Positions 1-7,717 of a DNA stretch of 64,000 nt are shown here, piece after piece (within the stretch, counting starts at the first letter, position 1; each line of letters opens with the position of its first letter). Position numbers and translations under genes: made by a program. The DNA lies in contig BPGX01000002.1 in NCBI GenBank assembly GCA_026003255.1, positions 512,330 to 576,329 on the forward strand. Direction: 5' to 3'. Origin of the DNA: Bacteroidia bacterium. GTDB taxonomy: Bacteria > Bacteroidota > Bacteroidia > B-17B0 > Aurantibacillaceae. The notes beneath the pieces are model-generated. The model worked only from the letters and a program-made list of their open reading frames with translations, was not told the origin of the DNA and did no database searches.

Positions 1-243
1 AAAAAATCTACACCCACTCAATTTGTAGCTATGAGCAGACAGTTGGGGCAAGAATTAGATCTAACGTTTTTGTATAAAATTAGTGATGGTGTTTCAATTC
101 AGGCAGGATATAGTCAAATGTTTGGAACCGAGTCCATGGTAGCAATACGTGGTGGGAATACATCAGCAATAAGTAACTGGGCATATCTTATGTTTCATTT
201 TCGTCCAGGAGTGTTATTCCCCAGAACTGGTTTAAAACAATAA
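1..243 (+). CDS. C-terminal end of an outer-membrane beta-barrel protein (alginate-export-like porin), partial
   Basis: The reading frame is open to the first base, so this is the last 80 codons of a longer gene; the ATG at 31 is internal. The visible part has alternating hydrophobic and polar residues and ends with beta-strand-like segments (ISDGVSIQAGYSQMFG, then NWAYLMFHFRP) typical of the last strands of an outer-membrane barrel. Porins of the alginate-export family often sit beside nitrate and nitrite genes in Bacteroidota, and that is my best guess, but too little is present for a firm family call. It could belong to the island, because narK follows 100 bp later behind its own promoter. 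Confidence 0.5.
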   Translation, partial: KKSTPTQFVAMSRQLGQELDLTFLYKISDGVSIQAGYSQMFGTESMVAIRGGNTSAISNWAYLMFHFRPGVLFPRTGLKQ

Positions 244-268
244 CATCTTTCAGTAAAAGAAATATAAA

Positions 269-313
269 CTGATAAAAATCATTTCATAAATGAGAAAAAA
301 CCAGAACTTTTGC
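269..313 (+). promoter_or_regulatory. FNR-type box and -7 element of the narK operon
   Basis: An FNR-like palindrome CTGATAAAAATCAT lies at 269-282 (core TGAT-N4-ATCA, 270-281). A -7-like element AACTTTTGC (consensus TAnnTTTGY, one mismatch) lies at 305-313. The box centre is 29.5 bp upstream of the -7 start, the same spacing as at the nar and fnr promoters. Placement corresponds roughly to a class II activator site near -41. Inference: anaerobic activation of narK-mbnP-mbnH. Confidence 0.75.
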
Positions 314-343
314 ATCACAAATTAACACATTAAAACTAAATCT

Positions 344-1735
344 ATGTCAACATGGTTAACAAAATGGGAGCCCGAAAATGTTGATTTTTGGGAAAATGGG
401 GGTGGGAAAGAGAGGGGGTGGAAAACGCTCATTGTGACAACTATTGCTTTATTATTTTCTTTTGCTACCTGGTTTGTTATCAGCGCAGTAGTGGTAAGAT
501 TACCGGGAATTGGATTTAAATTCAGTCAAATGGAGTTGTTCTGGTTGGCTGCCATGCCTGGTTTATCCGGAGGAATTTTAAGAATAATCAATACGTTTCT
601 TATTCCTTTGTATGGAACAAGACATGTAATTACGACAACGATATTTTTGAAGATTGTTCCTATGCTCTGGCTTGTGAAAGCCATAAATGATCCAACAACA
701 AGTTTTGGGGAGTTTTTAGCTATTTCTTTTTTGTGTGGTCTTGGAGGTGGCGATTTCTCTTCCTACATGCCATCAACGAGTTTGTTCTTTCCAAAACGTT
801 TACAAGGGGTAGCACTTGGAATTCAAGCAGGAATTGGTAATTTCGGAGTATCTGTAGTTCAATTTCTTACGCCATGGATTATTGGTTTTGCTGCCTTTGG
901 TTCTCTAATTGGGGGACCGCAGGAATTTCACAAAGGAGAAGTTGTAAAACAAATCTGGTTACAAAATGCTCCTTTTGTTTATGTGCCATTTCTTCTAGTT
1001 ATTGGTGTTGTTGCATGGTTTACACTGAGAAGTGTTCCCGTAAAAGCCAGTTTTAAAGAACAGTTAGATATTTTTAGTGATAAACACACTTGGTATTGTA
1101 CTATTATATATGTGATGACTTTTGGTTCTTTTGCAGGATTTTCAGCAGCTTTCCCATTGATGATTAAAGAAGTTTATGGCTCTTTCGAAAATGCGCCAGA
1201 TCCATTAAAATATGCATTTTATGGCCCATTAATTGGTTCAATGTTGAGAGTAATTTTTGGCGGACCATCTGATAAATGGGGTGGTGCATTATTTACATTA
1301 GTTTCAGGCATTGGGCTAATCATAGTATCCATTCTATTAATTTTCAGCGGTGCATTGACACCTACTTCATTGGATAGTTTTTCTACTTTTGTAACATATA
1401 TGTTATTATTGTTTTTCTTTACGGGTATTGGTAATGCGTCTACTTTTAGACAGTTTCCAATTGCTTTTGCTTTTAATCCCAGAAAAGCAGCGGGAGTGAT
1501 TGGGTTTACTGCGGCTATTGCTGCATTTGGCCCATTTATATTTAATTCTTTAATTGGCGCTTCTATTAAATCTTATGGTAGTGCCATACCTTTTTTCTGG
1601 GGGGCTGTTATCTTTTACATCATTGCTACGTTCTTAAACTGGAAACATTACTATAGCAGAAATGGTGAAAGGTACGACAGAGGAAATAGTGGTGGAACAT
1701 GGTGGGATAAAGCAAAAGCTACGTATGTCAATTAA
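344..1735 (+). CDS. narK: Nitrate/nitrite transporter NarK (major facilitator family)
   Basis: The 463-residue protein has about 12 hydrophobic segments. It carries both nitrate-signature stretches of the NarK/NasA family: the first around residues 135-170 (GGGDFSSYMPS, then the FPKRLQGVALGIQAG region) and the second near 370-400 (GIGNASTFRQFPIAF, then PRKAAGVIGF). Arg80 in GGILRI and the Arg in GSMLRVIFGG match the two arginines that bind nitrate in E. coli NarK. It should import nitrate and/or export nitrite across the inner membrane for the NarGHI complex encoded 8.5 kb downstream. The gene lies behind an FNR-type box, and its last 11 bases overlap the next gene. Confidence 0.95.
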   Translation: MSTWLTKWEPENVDFWENGGGKERGWKTLIVTTIALLFSFATWFVISAVVVRLPGIGFKFSQMELFWLAAMPGLSGGILRIINTFLIPLYGTRHVITTTIFLKIVPMLWLVKAINDPTTSFGEFLAISFLCGLGGGDFSSYMPSTSLFFPKRLQGVALGIQAGIGNFGVSVVQFLTPWIIGFAAFGSLIGGPQEFHKGEVVKQIWLQNAPFVYVPFLLVIGVVAWFTLRSVPVKASFKEQLDIFSDKHTWYCTIIYVMTFGSFAGFSAAFPLMIKEVYGSFENAPDPLKYAFYGPLIGSMLRVIFGGPSDKWGGALFTLVSGIGLIIVSILLIFSGALTPTSLDSFSTFVTYMLLLFFFTGIGNASTFRQFPIAFAFNPRKAAGVIGFTAAIAAFGPFIFNSLIGASIKSYGSAIPFFWGAVIFYIIATFLNWKHYYSRNGERYDRGNSGGTWWDKAKATYVN

Positions 1736-2435
1736 CCGTGTAATTATCACGATAATTTCTATTTTATTCTTTTTATCGTCTTGCAACAAAGATATTATCG
1801 TACCGGGGAAGGTAAAATTATCCTTAGAATTTATTCATTCCTACAATAATAAAAGTATTCTGTGGGATACGCTGGTTTATTCTACCTGCAACTCTGATAC
1901 TATTTCTATTTCAAAAATAGAGTATATTGTTAGCAATATTGTCGTATATTCAAGAGGTTCTGCATATAAACAGAAACGCTCCTTTTATGTAAATCCCCGC
2001 CAAAATAAGACCGTTTTACAACTCGATTCAGTAATGGGATTTTATTATGATTCATTATCTTTTACACTTGGAGATAATCATCCTTATGATTCATTGAATA
2101 CAGATATTGTATCAATGCAGTGGCCAATGATGATGGGAGGTGGTTTTCATTTTCTGAAACTGGAAGGATATTATAGAAAAAATTCATTACCTACAGGTTA
2201 TGCTATGCATACAGGCGGGAATAATTTAAATCCAATAAAAATTGTATTAAAATATCCTCTTCACCTTACAAAGAGTGAACATACTTTCGTAATTGAACAT
2301 AAAATAGACCAATGGTTTGAAAGTAAACAATGCTATAAGGTTTCAGACGCTAATTATTCGATGGGTGTGGACAGTTTGATGCAAATTATTAATGAAAATG
2401 GTAGAACGTGTTTTAAACCAGTGCAACTAAAGTAG
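1725..2435 (+). CDS. MbnP-family copper-binding lipoprotein
   Basis: I start at ATG 1725, which overlaps narK by 11 bp and gives a lipoprotein signal peptide ending in FLSSC (Cys20); a longer frame from 1662 has no signal peptide. The 236-residue protein matches the MbnP family: a beta-rich KVKLSLEF start, MQWP (Trp133), then GFHFLKLEGYY (His142) and MHTGG (His162). In characterised MbnP, the diheme partner MbnH converts a tryptophan to kynurenine and the protein binds Cu(I); the conserved Trp and two His here fit that. The partner gene follows after 2 bp. I infer a role in periplasmic copper handling linked to nitrate respiration; the pairing is secure, the physiology is not. Confidence 0.8.
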   Translation: MSINRVIITIISILFFLSSCNKDIIVPGKVKLSLEFIHSYNNKSILWDTLVYSTCNSDTISISKIEYIVSNIVVYSRGSAYKQKRSFYVNPRQNKTVLQLDSVMGFYYDSLSFTLGDNHPYDSLNTDIVSMQWPMMMGGGFHFLKLEGYYRKNSLPTGYAMHTGGNNLNPIKIVLKYPLHLTKSEHTFVIEHKIDQWFESKQCYKVSDANYSMGVDSLMQIINENGRTCFKPVQLK

Positions 2436-2437
2436 CA

Positions 2438-3460
2438 ATGAGGCGAGTAGATGTCTTTCTATTTTTAGTACTCTTCTGTATAGTTTTTCTTTTTGAAAAG
2501 TGTAAAAAGAAAAATGATTTAACCGATGTAAGTACAGAAATATGTACTCCGGATACAAGTGCGTACAGTTTAGTTGTTCCTGCCTATTTCCCGGATATTC
2601 CTGCAAGCAATAAAATGAATCTTAAAAAAGCAAAAGTAGAATTAGGTAAAAAATTATATTATGACCCAAGAATTTCCTCTTTGGGAAAAAGTTGTTCTTC
2701 CTGTCATATTCAAAGTGCGTCATTTAGTAGTTCTGCTGTAAATTCATTGCCACATATAAATCTGATATTTAGTAAAAATTTTTTATGGAGAGGGAAAATA
2801 CAAACAGGATTATTAGATGCGATGCGCTTTGAAGTGAATGAGTTTTTTAATACGAATCCAGCGGTCATTCAGAACGACGAAGAATATAAAACACTTTTTT
2901 GTAAGGCCTATGGTAATACGGAAATTACAAACGAAAAAATTGCTGAATGTCTTGCACAATTTATTGCCACTATTGTAAGTGGTAATTCAAAGTTTGAAAG
3001 ATACTTGAGAGGTGAAGTTATATTAAGCGATTCAGAATTTAATGGACTAAATATCTTTACGACCGAAAAAGGAGATTGTTTTCATTGCCATGCCTTGCCT
3101 TTAATGACGGATAATTCGTTTAGAAATATTGGACTGGACAGTATATTTAATTCTACTAATTGGGGATTGTTTGAATATACAAAATACCCTTATGACATTG
3201 GGAAATTTAAGGTTCCGACTTTAATAAATGTTGCACTAACGGCGCCATATATGCACGATGGAAGATTTCAAACGTTAGAAGAAGTTATCAATTTTTATGA
3301 CCATGGCATAAAATACTCAACCACCTTAGACCCCATTATGATGAAAAACAATCGTTTGCAAACAGGATTGCAACTTACAGAACAAGAAAAAGAAGATTTA
3401 AAGAATTTTCTTCTTACACTTACTGATTCAACTCTTCTTACAAGCAGTAAATTCAAATAA
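2438..3460 (+). CDS. MbnH-type diheme enzyme of the cytochrome c peroxidase/MauG family
   Basis: The 340-residue protein has an N-terminal hydrophobic export segment (residues 6-19) and two heme c attachment motifs, CSSCH (86-90) and CFHCH (214-218). The family hallmark TLINVALTAPYMHDGRF lies at about 261-277. Length and motif order fit the bacterial diheme cytochrome c peroxidase/MauG/MbnH group. Its position directly after an MbnP gene makes MbnH (oxidation of the MbnP tryptophan) likelier than a simple peroxidase. It is the last gene of the narK operon, and its stop codon abuts the stop codon of convergent moaE with no base between. Confidence 0.8.
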   Translation: MRRVDVFLFLVLFCIVFLFEKCKKKNDLTDVSTEICTPDTSAYSLVVPAYFPDIPASNKMNLKKAKVELGKKLYYDPRISSLGKSCSSCHIQSASFSSSAVNSLPHINLIFSKNFLWRGKIQTGLLDAMRFEVNEFFNTNPAVIQNDEEYKTLFCKAYGNTEITNEKIAECLAQFIATIVSGNSKFERYLRGEVILSDSEFNGLNIFTTEKGDCFHCHALPLMTDNSFRNIGLDSIFNSTNWGLFEYTKYPYDIGKFKVPTLINVALTAPYMHDGRFQTLEEVINFYDHGIKYSTTLDPIMMKNNRLQTGLQLTEQEKEDLKNFLLTLTDSTLLTSSKFK

Positions 3461-3892
3461 TTAAGGAGTATTTTCTTTCCACTGATAATCATTCGTGTCA
3501 AACAATTCTTTTGCAAATATCGGAACCCTTTTCTTTATTTGTTCTACAATCCACTCACACGCTTCAAAAGATGCTTTTCGGTGTTTAGATGATACAAATA
3601 CACAAAGTGAGATTTCTCCAGTTTTTACTAAGCCCATGCTATGATATATGTGTAAACACGTGATTGGAAATTTTTGAAAACTTTCTTCTCTTATTTCATG
3701 AAATTCTTTTTCGGCCATTTCTTTATACGCGTCATATTCTATTCCAATAACTTTTTTCCCATTGACATCATCTGAACGTACCTGACCTAAAAAGATAGCA
3801 TGTGCTCCAATATCCGTTTTGGTGGAATGTTTTTTTATCATATCTGCAATCATATCGGAAGGTATTGCGCCGTTGAGAAAAACTTTTTTCAT
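3461..3892 (-). CDS. moaE: Molybdopterin synthase large subunit MoaE
   Basis: MoaE takes sulfur from the MoaD thiocarboxylate to convert cyclic pyranopterin monophosphate to molybdopterin. The 143-residue protein shows AIFLGQVRSDDVNGKKV, IYHSMGLVKTGE, VSSKHRKASFEAC and VPIFAKE in family order. The usual PIWKKE is PIFAKE here, keeping the second lysine. I start at ATG 3892; the open frame runs back to 4168 but that would cross the hemerythrin promoter. It is transcribed alone on the minus strand and shares a symmetric FNR-box promoter region with the divergent hemerythrin-moaA-mod operon. Its MoaD partner is encoded at 19222. Confidence 0.93.
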   Translation of the reverse strand: MKKVFLNGAIPSDMIADMIKKHSTKTDIGAHAIFLGQVRSDDVNGKKVIGIEYDAYKEMAEKEFHEIREESFQKFPITCLHIYHSMGLVKTGEISLCVFVSSKHRKASFEACEWIVEQIKKRVPIFAKELFDTNDYQWKENTP

Positions 3893-3900
3893 TTTTTTCT

Positions 3901-3978
3901 GCAAATGTCGTGAATAAATAAAAACATAAAATATGATACACATCATTTTTTTATACATCACTATCCCGTTATATTTGC
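3901..3978. promoter_or_regulatory. Bidirectional FNR-controlled promoter between moaE and the hemerythrin operon
   Basis: A palindrome ATGATACACATCAT (3933-3946, core TGAT-N4-ATCA) sits in the 99 bp divergent gap. On the plus strand TATATTTGC at 3970-3978 is a perfect -7 element. On the minus strand GACATTTGC (3909 down to 3901) has one mismatch. Each -7 element starts exactly 30.5 bp from the box centre, so one regulator dimer could serve both directions. Confidence 0.75.
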
Positions 3979-3991
3979 AAAAAATATCAAT

Positions 3992-4663
3992 ATGAATAAT
4001 ATGACTACCAACACGGATGATAAAATAAAAAGAATAGTTGAAAAATCCGCTCAGGATGAGGGCATGTCTCCGATGAGTCCTCCTGACTATTTTAATGCGC
4101 CTTCGAAAATAGAAGAAATTCCTTATGATCAATTGCCATCTCCAATAAAAAAGCTGGTAGATGAACATAAGGTGGCTATAGAACAGTTGGAAAAATTTCA
4201 GAATGCTTTAGTAGAATTTAAAGAAAGTGGATTTAAATATACTCCCGAACTTTCAAAAACATTTAAAGAGTTTTTTGAATTCTTTGATAATGAATTAATA
4301 CCACATCATCAAAAAGAAGATAAGTTTCTTTTTCCTGTTCTTGAAAAGTATTTGTTGAAATCCGGAGAACATAGTAAGTATATGAGCAATAATCAATATG
4401 AAACTTCAGTAGATGTAATGGAAGATGACCATCTGAAAATGCTGCAGGTGGGCGCTTTAATTTTTAATTTACTTGGTATTTATGTTCGTATTCCTGATAC
4501 AGTTTCCAGAAATCTAATTGCTGATTTTGTGTTTAATAAAGGTATGGAATTAATTGATCTTTTAAGGGTACACATTTATCAGGAAGAAAATATTTTATTC
4601 CCTCAATCCGTCAAGTTTCTCAGTGAAGAGGAATTTGCTACTATTTCAAAATATATAAAATAA
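3992..4663 (+). CDS. Hemerythrin-domain (HHE) protein
   Basis: The 223-residue soluble protein carries the histidine/glutamate ligands of a hemerythrin four-helix bundle: VDEHKVAIEQL, ELIPHHQKEDKFLFP, EDDHLKML and RVHIYQEENILFP. Such di-iron domains bind oxygen or react with nitric oxide, and some repair iron-sulfur clusters under nitrosative stress. It is the first gene of an FNR-type-controlled operon with moaA and modABC and overlaps moaA as TAATG. I infer a protective or sensing role during nitrate respiration. The first 40 residues are low-complexity and poorly conserved-looking. Confidence 0.85.
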   Translation: MNNMTTNTDDKIKRIVEKSAQDEGMSPMSPPDYFNAPSKIEEIPYDQLPSPIKKLVDEHKVAIEQLEKFQNALVEFKESGFKYTPELSKTFKEFFEFFDNELIPHHQKEDKFLFPVLEKYLLKSGEHSKYMSNNQYETSVDVMEDDHLKMLQVGALIFNLLGIYVRIPDTVSRNLIADFVFNKGMELIDLLRVHIYQEENILFPQSVKFLSEEEFATISKYIK

Positions 4664-5643
4664 TGCTAAGGGATTCATATCAAAGAGTTCACGATTATTT
4701 GCGCATTTCTATTACTGATAAATGCAATTTTTCTTGTACTTATTGTATACCTATAAAGAATTGTCATTTTTTACCGAATGAAAAATTAATGACAGTGGAT
4801 GAGCTATTTCAAATAACAAGAACTTTTGTTCAGTTAGGAGTAAGAAAAATACGACTTACAGGGGGTGAACCGCTTATACATCCAGATTTTTTATCAATTG
4901 TTGAAAAACTTCATCAGTTAAATATTGAATTGGCGCTGACTACTAATGGTTATTATCTGGATAAATATATTTCTGAATTGATAAAATTAGGATTAACTTC
5001 TATCAATATTAGCTTAGATACATTAGAATCTGCAAAGTTTTTAAAGATAACCGGAAAAAATGCTTTTGAAAGAATTTACAGAAACATTCAATTATTGTTA
5101 GATAAGGGGTTACATCCAAAAATAAATGTTGTTTTAATAAAAGGCGTCAATGATAATGAAATAATTCAATTTATAGAATGGACAAAGCAATTACCGATTC
5201 ATGTAAGGTTTATAGAATATATGCCTTTTGAAGCCAACCAATGGAATAGAAATTATGTTGTTGAGCTTGATGAGATTTTAAAGGTGGCTCAACAAAAAGG
5301 TTTTTCATTAATAAAATTGAAAGACCATATTAATAGTACCTCTAAATCTTTTCAAGTGGAGGGATTTAAAGGAACTTTTGCCGTTATTAGCACTGTTTCA
5401 AATCCCTTTTGTGATACATGCAATCGGCTTCGTTTGACAGCAGATGGAAAATTAAGAAATTGTTTATTTGCACAAAATGAAACAGATCTATTGACTCCGC
5501 TCAGAAATGGACTCGATATAGTTCCTTTAATTCAACAAAATGTACTGATGAAATTCAAAGTACGTGGGGGCTTACCTGATTTCAAAAATCCAGAATTAAA
5601 TAATCATTTATCCAAACGTAAAATGATTGAAATAGGGGGATAA
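4663..5643 (+). CDS. moaA: GTP 3',8-cyclase MoaA (radical SAM)
   Basis: MoaA starts molybdenum cofactor synthesis by radical cyclisation of GTP. The 326-residue protein has the N-terminal radical SAM motif in DKCNFSCTYCIP (Cys-x3-Cys-x2-Cys), the SAM-binding LTGGEPL, and the C-terminal second cluster NPFCDTCNRLRLTADGK followed by RNCLF. It ends with Gly-Gly, as active MoaA proteins do. Translation is coupled to the hemerythrin gene by a TAATG overlap. Confidence 0.96.
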   Translation: MLRDSYQRVHDYLRISITDKCNFSCTYCIPIKNCHFLPNEKLMTVDELFQITRTFVQLGVRKIRLTGGEPLIHPDFLSIVEKLHQLNIELALTTNGYYLDKYISELIKLGLTSINISLDTLESAKFLKITGKNAFERIYRNIQLLLDKGLHPKINVVLIKGVNDNEIIQFIEWTKQLPIHVRFIEYMPFEANQWNRNYVVELDEILKVAQQKGFSLIKLKDHINSTSKSFQVEGFKGTFAVISTVSNPFCDTCNRLRLTADGKLRNCLFAQNETDLLTPLRNGLDIVPLIQQNVLMKFKVRGGLPDFKNPELNNHLSKRKMIEIGG

Positions 5644-5687
5644 TTTTTTTAATTATCGTTATACCTTAATGAAAATAACGAAATCAC

Positions 5688-6032
5688 ATGAAAAAACAAA
5701 AAACGGAGATATTTGTAAGAATCTGGATTAACAAGCACGGCAAGCCCTTCCTGGGAGATGGAAGAATAGAATTATTGCAAATGATTAAAAAAAGAGGGAG
5801 TATTCGTTCAGCCGCTCATGAATTAAAGATGTCGTATAAAAAAGCGTGGGGTCTTGTTGATAGTATGAATAATCAAGCCATTCAACCATTGGTACAAATG
5901 AAAACGGGCGGAAAATCAGGTGGAGGTGCCGTTCTCACAAAATACGGAGAAAGCATTGTACAACAATATTCCAAGCTACAAAATTCATTGCAAAAGAGAG
6001 CCAATCAATTTATTAATTCATTTGAATTATGA
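5688..6032 (+). CDS. ModE-type winged-helix molybdate regulator (DNA-binding domain only)
   Basis: The 114-residue protein matches the N-terminal domain of ModE: ISKHG-like WINKHGKPFLGDGRIELL, then GSIRSAAHELKMSYKKAWGLV (helix-turn-helix) and TGGKSGGGAVLTKYG. It lacks the C-terminal molybdate-binding Mop domains of E. coli ModE, as is common in short bacterial homologues. It overlaps modA by 4 bp (ATGA), so it probably adjusts expression of the mod genes or cofactor use. How it senses molybdate without a Mop domain is not visible here. Confidence 0.85.
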   Translation: MKKQKTEIFVRIWINKHGKPFLGDGRIELLQMIKKRGSIRSAAHELKMSYKKAWGLVDSMNNQAIQPLVQMKTGGKSGGGAVLTKYGESIVQQYSKLQNSLQKRANQFINSFEL

Positions 6033-6931
6033 AATCTTTTATTAATGCGCTTATTTATCTTTTGAATGCAATTTCTTTGATAGCGGTATTGTCTTGTAAT
6101 CATGCCGATAGTAGAGTAGATGATAAGACAAATAATTCCCTATTAGTTTTTTGTGGTGCAGCCAGCAAACCTCCTATGGATGAGATTATTTCTGAATTTG
6201 AAAAGCAAACAAAGATAAAAGTTTTTGTTACGTATGGTGGGTCTGGATATCTTCTTTCCCAGATTTTATTAACACATCAAGGAGATGTATATGTTCCCGG
6301 TTCTTCTGATTTTATGGATAAAGCCCAATCTTTGGGAGTACTAATTCCAAATTCAGAAAAAAAATTAGTGTACTTAATTCCTGAAATTTGTGTAGCTAAG
6401 GGAAATCCAAAAAATATTCATTCACTTAGAGATTTGGTAAAACCAGGAATTAAGATAGGTATTGGAAATCCTGAACAAGTGTGTGTGGGAACCTACGCTG
6501 TTGAAATTATTGAAAAAACTTTTAGTGAAGAAGAGAAAAAAGTATTGAGGAACAATATTGTGAATTATGCTGAAAGTTGTGAGAAAACGGCAAATTTAAT
6601 TACTTTTAATATTGTAGATGCGGTCATTGGATGGGATGTTTTTCAATATTGGGATTCGTCCAGAATAGAAAGCATTAAACTCAAAAAAGATGAAATAATA
6701 CGAATAGGATATATTCCGGCTGGAATACTGAAATACTCGAAGAATAGAATGAATGCTCAACGATTTATTGATTTTTTATCCGGTTCAATTGCCCGTTCAA
6801 TTTTTAAGAAATATCATTACTATTCTGATACTAATGAAGTGTTTAATTATTTAGATCAAGAGGGCAATAAAATTGGTAAAAAGCCCATTGGAGGTGTATA
6901 TCTGCTGCCAAAAAGTTGGACATTACAATAA
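6029..6931 (+). CDS. modA: Molybdate ABC transporter substrate-binding lipoprotein ModA
   Basis: The 300-residue protein has a lipoprotein signal ending in AVLSC and the periplasmic oxyanion-binding fold of ModA/WtpA: LLVFCGAASKPPMDEI, VTYGGSGYLLSQI, GDVYVPGSSDF and IGIGNPEQVCVGTYA. As in other diderm Bacteroidota, lipid anchoring would hold it at the inner membrane beside ModB. It sits between the ModE-like regulator and modB (6 bp gap). Molybdate is the likely substrate because of the neighbours; tungstate cannot be excluded. Confidence 0.9.
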   Translation: MKSFINALIYLLNAISLIAVLSCNHADSRVDDKTNNSLLVFCGAASKPPMDEIISEFEKQTKIKVFVTYGGSGYLLSQILLTHQGDVYVPGSSDFMDKAQSLGVLIPNSEKKLVYLIPEICVAKGNPKNIHSLRDLVKPGIKIGIGNPEQVCVGTYAVEIIEKTFSEEEKKVLRNNIVNYAESCEKTANLITFNIVDAVIGWDVFQYWDSSRIESIKLKKDEIIRIGYIPAGILKYSKNRMNAQRFIDFLSGSIARSIFKKYHYYSDTNEVFNYLDQEGNKIGKKPIGGVYLLPKSWTLQ

Positions 6932-6937
6932 AAAGCA

Positions 6938-7717
6938 ATGAAAAAAGAAACAATTAAATATCTTCCTGTTATTATTTTGATACCTGCCATATATCTTATG
7001 TTGATAGGTTCATTGTTTATCTATTTTGATACAGAAAAATTTGTTGAAATAATTACATCCAAACGCGTATTATTCTCTTTAAAATTAAGTGTTTTGACAT
7101 CTACTCTTGTTGCCTGTATTTCTACTTTAATGGCCATTCCAGTAGCATACATATTAAGTAGAAAAAACTTTTTATTCAAATCAATGATTGATGTTTTAAT
7201 TGAAATTCCACTGGTGGTATCTCCAGCAGCTTTAGGGGCTATGATATTGATTTTTTTTAATACATCGGTTGGATATTTTTTTCAAGAAAAATTTTTTACA
7301 GTGGTACTAAGTATAAACGGAATAATTGTTGCACAAGTAATTTCAACCGTTGCCATCTCTATTCGGCTTATCAAGTCAGTTATGGACGAGGTTCCAAAGA
7401 GATATGAACAGATTGCAATGACATTAGGAGCATCTGCATTTCAGTCATTTTATAAAATAACATTACCGTTATCTATACGCGGTATTTTAGCGTCATTCAT
7501 TCTTGTTTGGGCAAAATCTATTGGTGAGTTTGGAGCTACAATGACTGTAGCGGGCACGATGCCACTGAAAACGGAAACATTGCCTATTGCTATTTATCTT
7601 TACTTATCTTCTGCTGATGTAAGAGGAACTGTTGTATTAATTTTAATATCCATAATTATAGGCGTAATCTCACTTTCACTTTTCAGATATTTTACTAATA
7701 AATCGTTTTATGATTGA
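6938..7717 (+). CDS. modB: Molybdate ABC transporter permease ModB
   Basis: The 259-residue protein has about six membrane segments and the permease-ATPase coupling loop (EAA-like) at YEQIAMTLGASAFQSFYKI, followed by WAKSIGEFGATMTVAG, which is typical of ModB/CysT permeases. It follows modA and overlaps modC by 8 bp. Confidence 0.93.
   Translation: MKKETIKYLPVIILIPAIYLMLIGSLFIYFDTEKFVEIITSKRVLFSLKLSVLTSTLVACISTLMAIPVAYILSRKNFLFKSMIDVLIEIPLVVSPAALGAMILIFFNTSVGYFFQEKFFTVVLSINGIIVAQVISTVAISIRLIKSVMDEVPKRYEQIAMTLGASAFQSFYKITLPLSIRGILASFILVWAKSIGEFGATMTVAGTMPLKTETLPIAIYLYLSSADVRGTVVLILISIIIGVISLSLFRYFTNKSFYD

Noticed and set aside
3893..4168. N-terminal extension of moaE (open minus-strand frame back to 4168)
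   Set aside because: It crosses the hemerythrin gene start and both promoters, and the MoaE family begins at ATG 3892.
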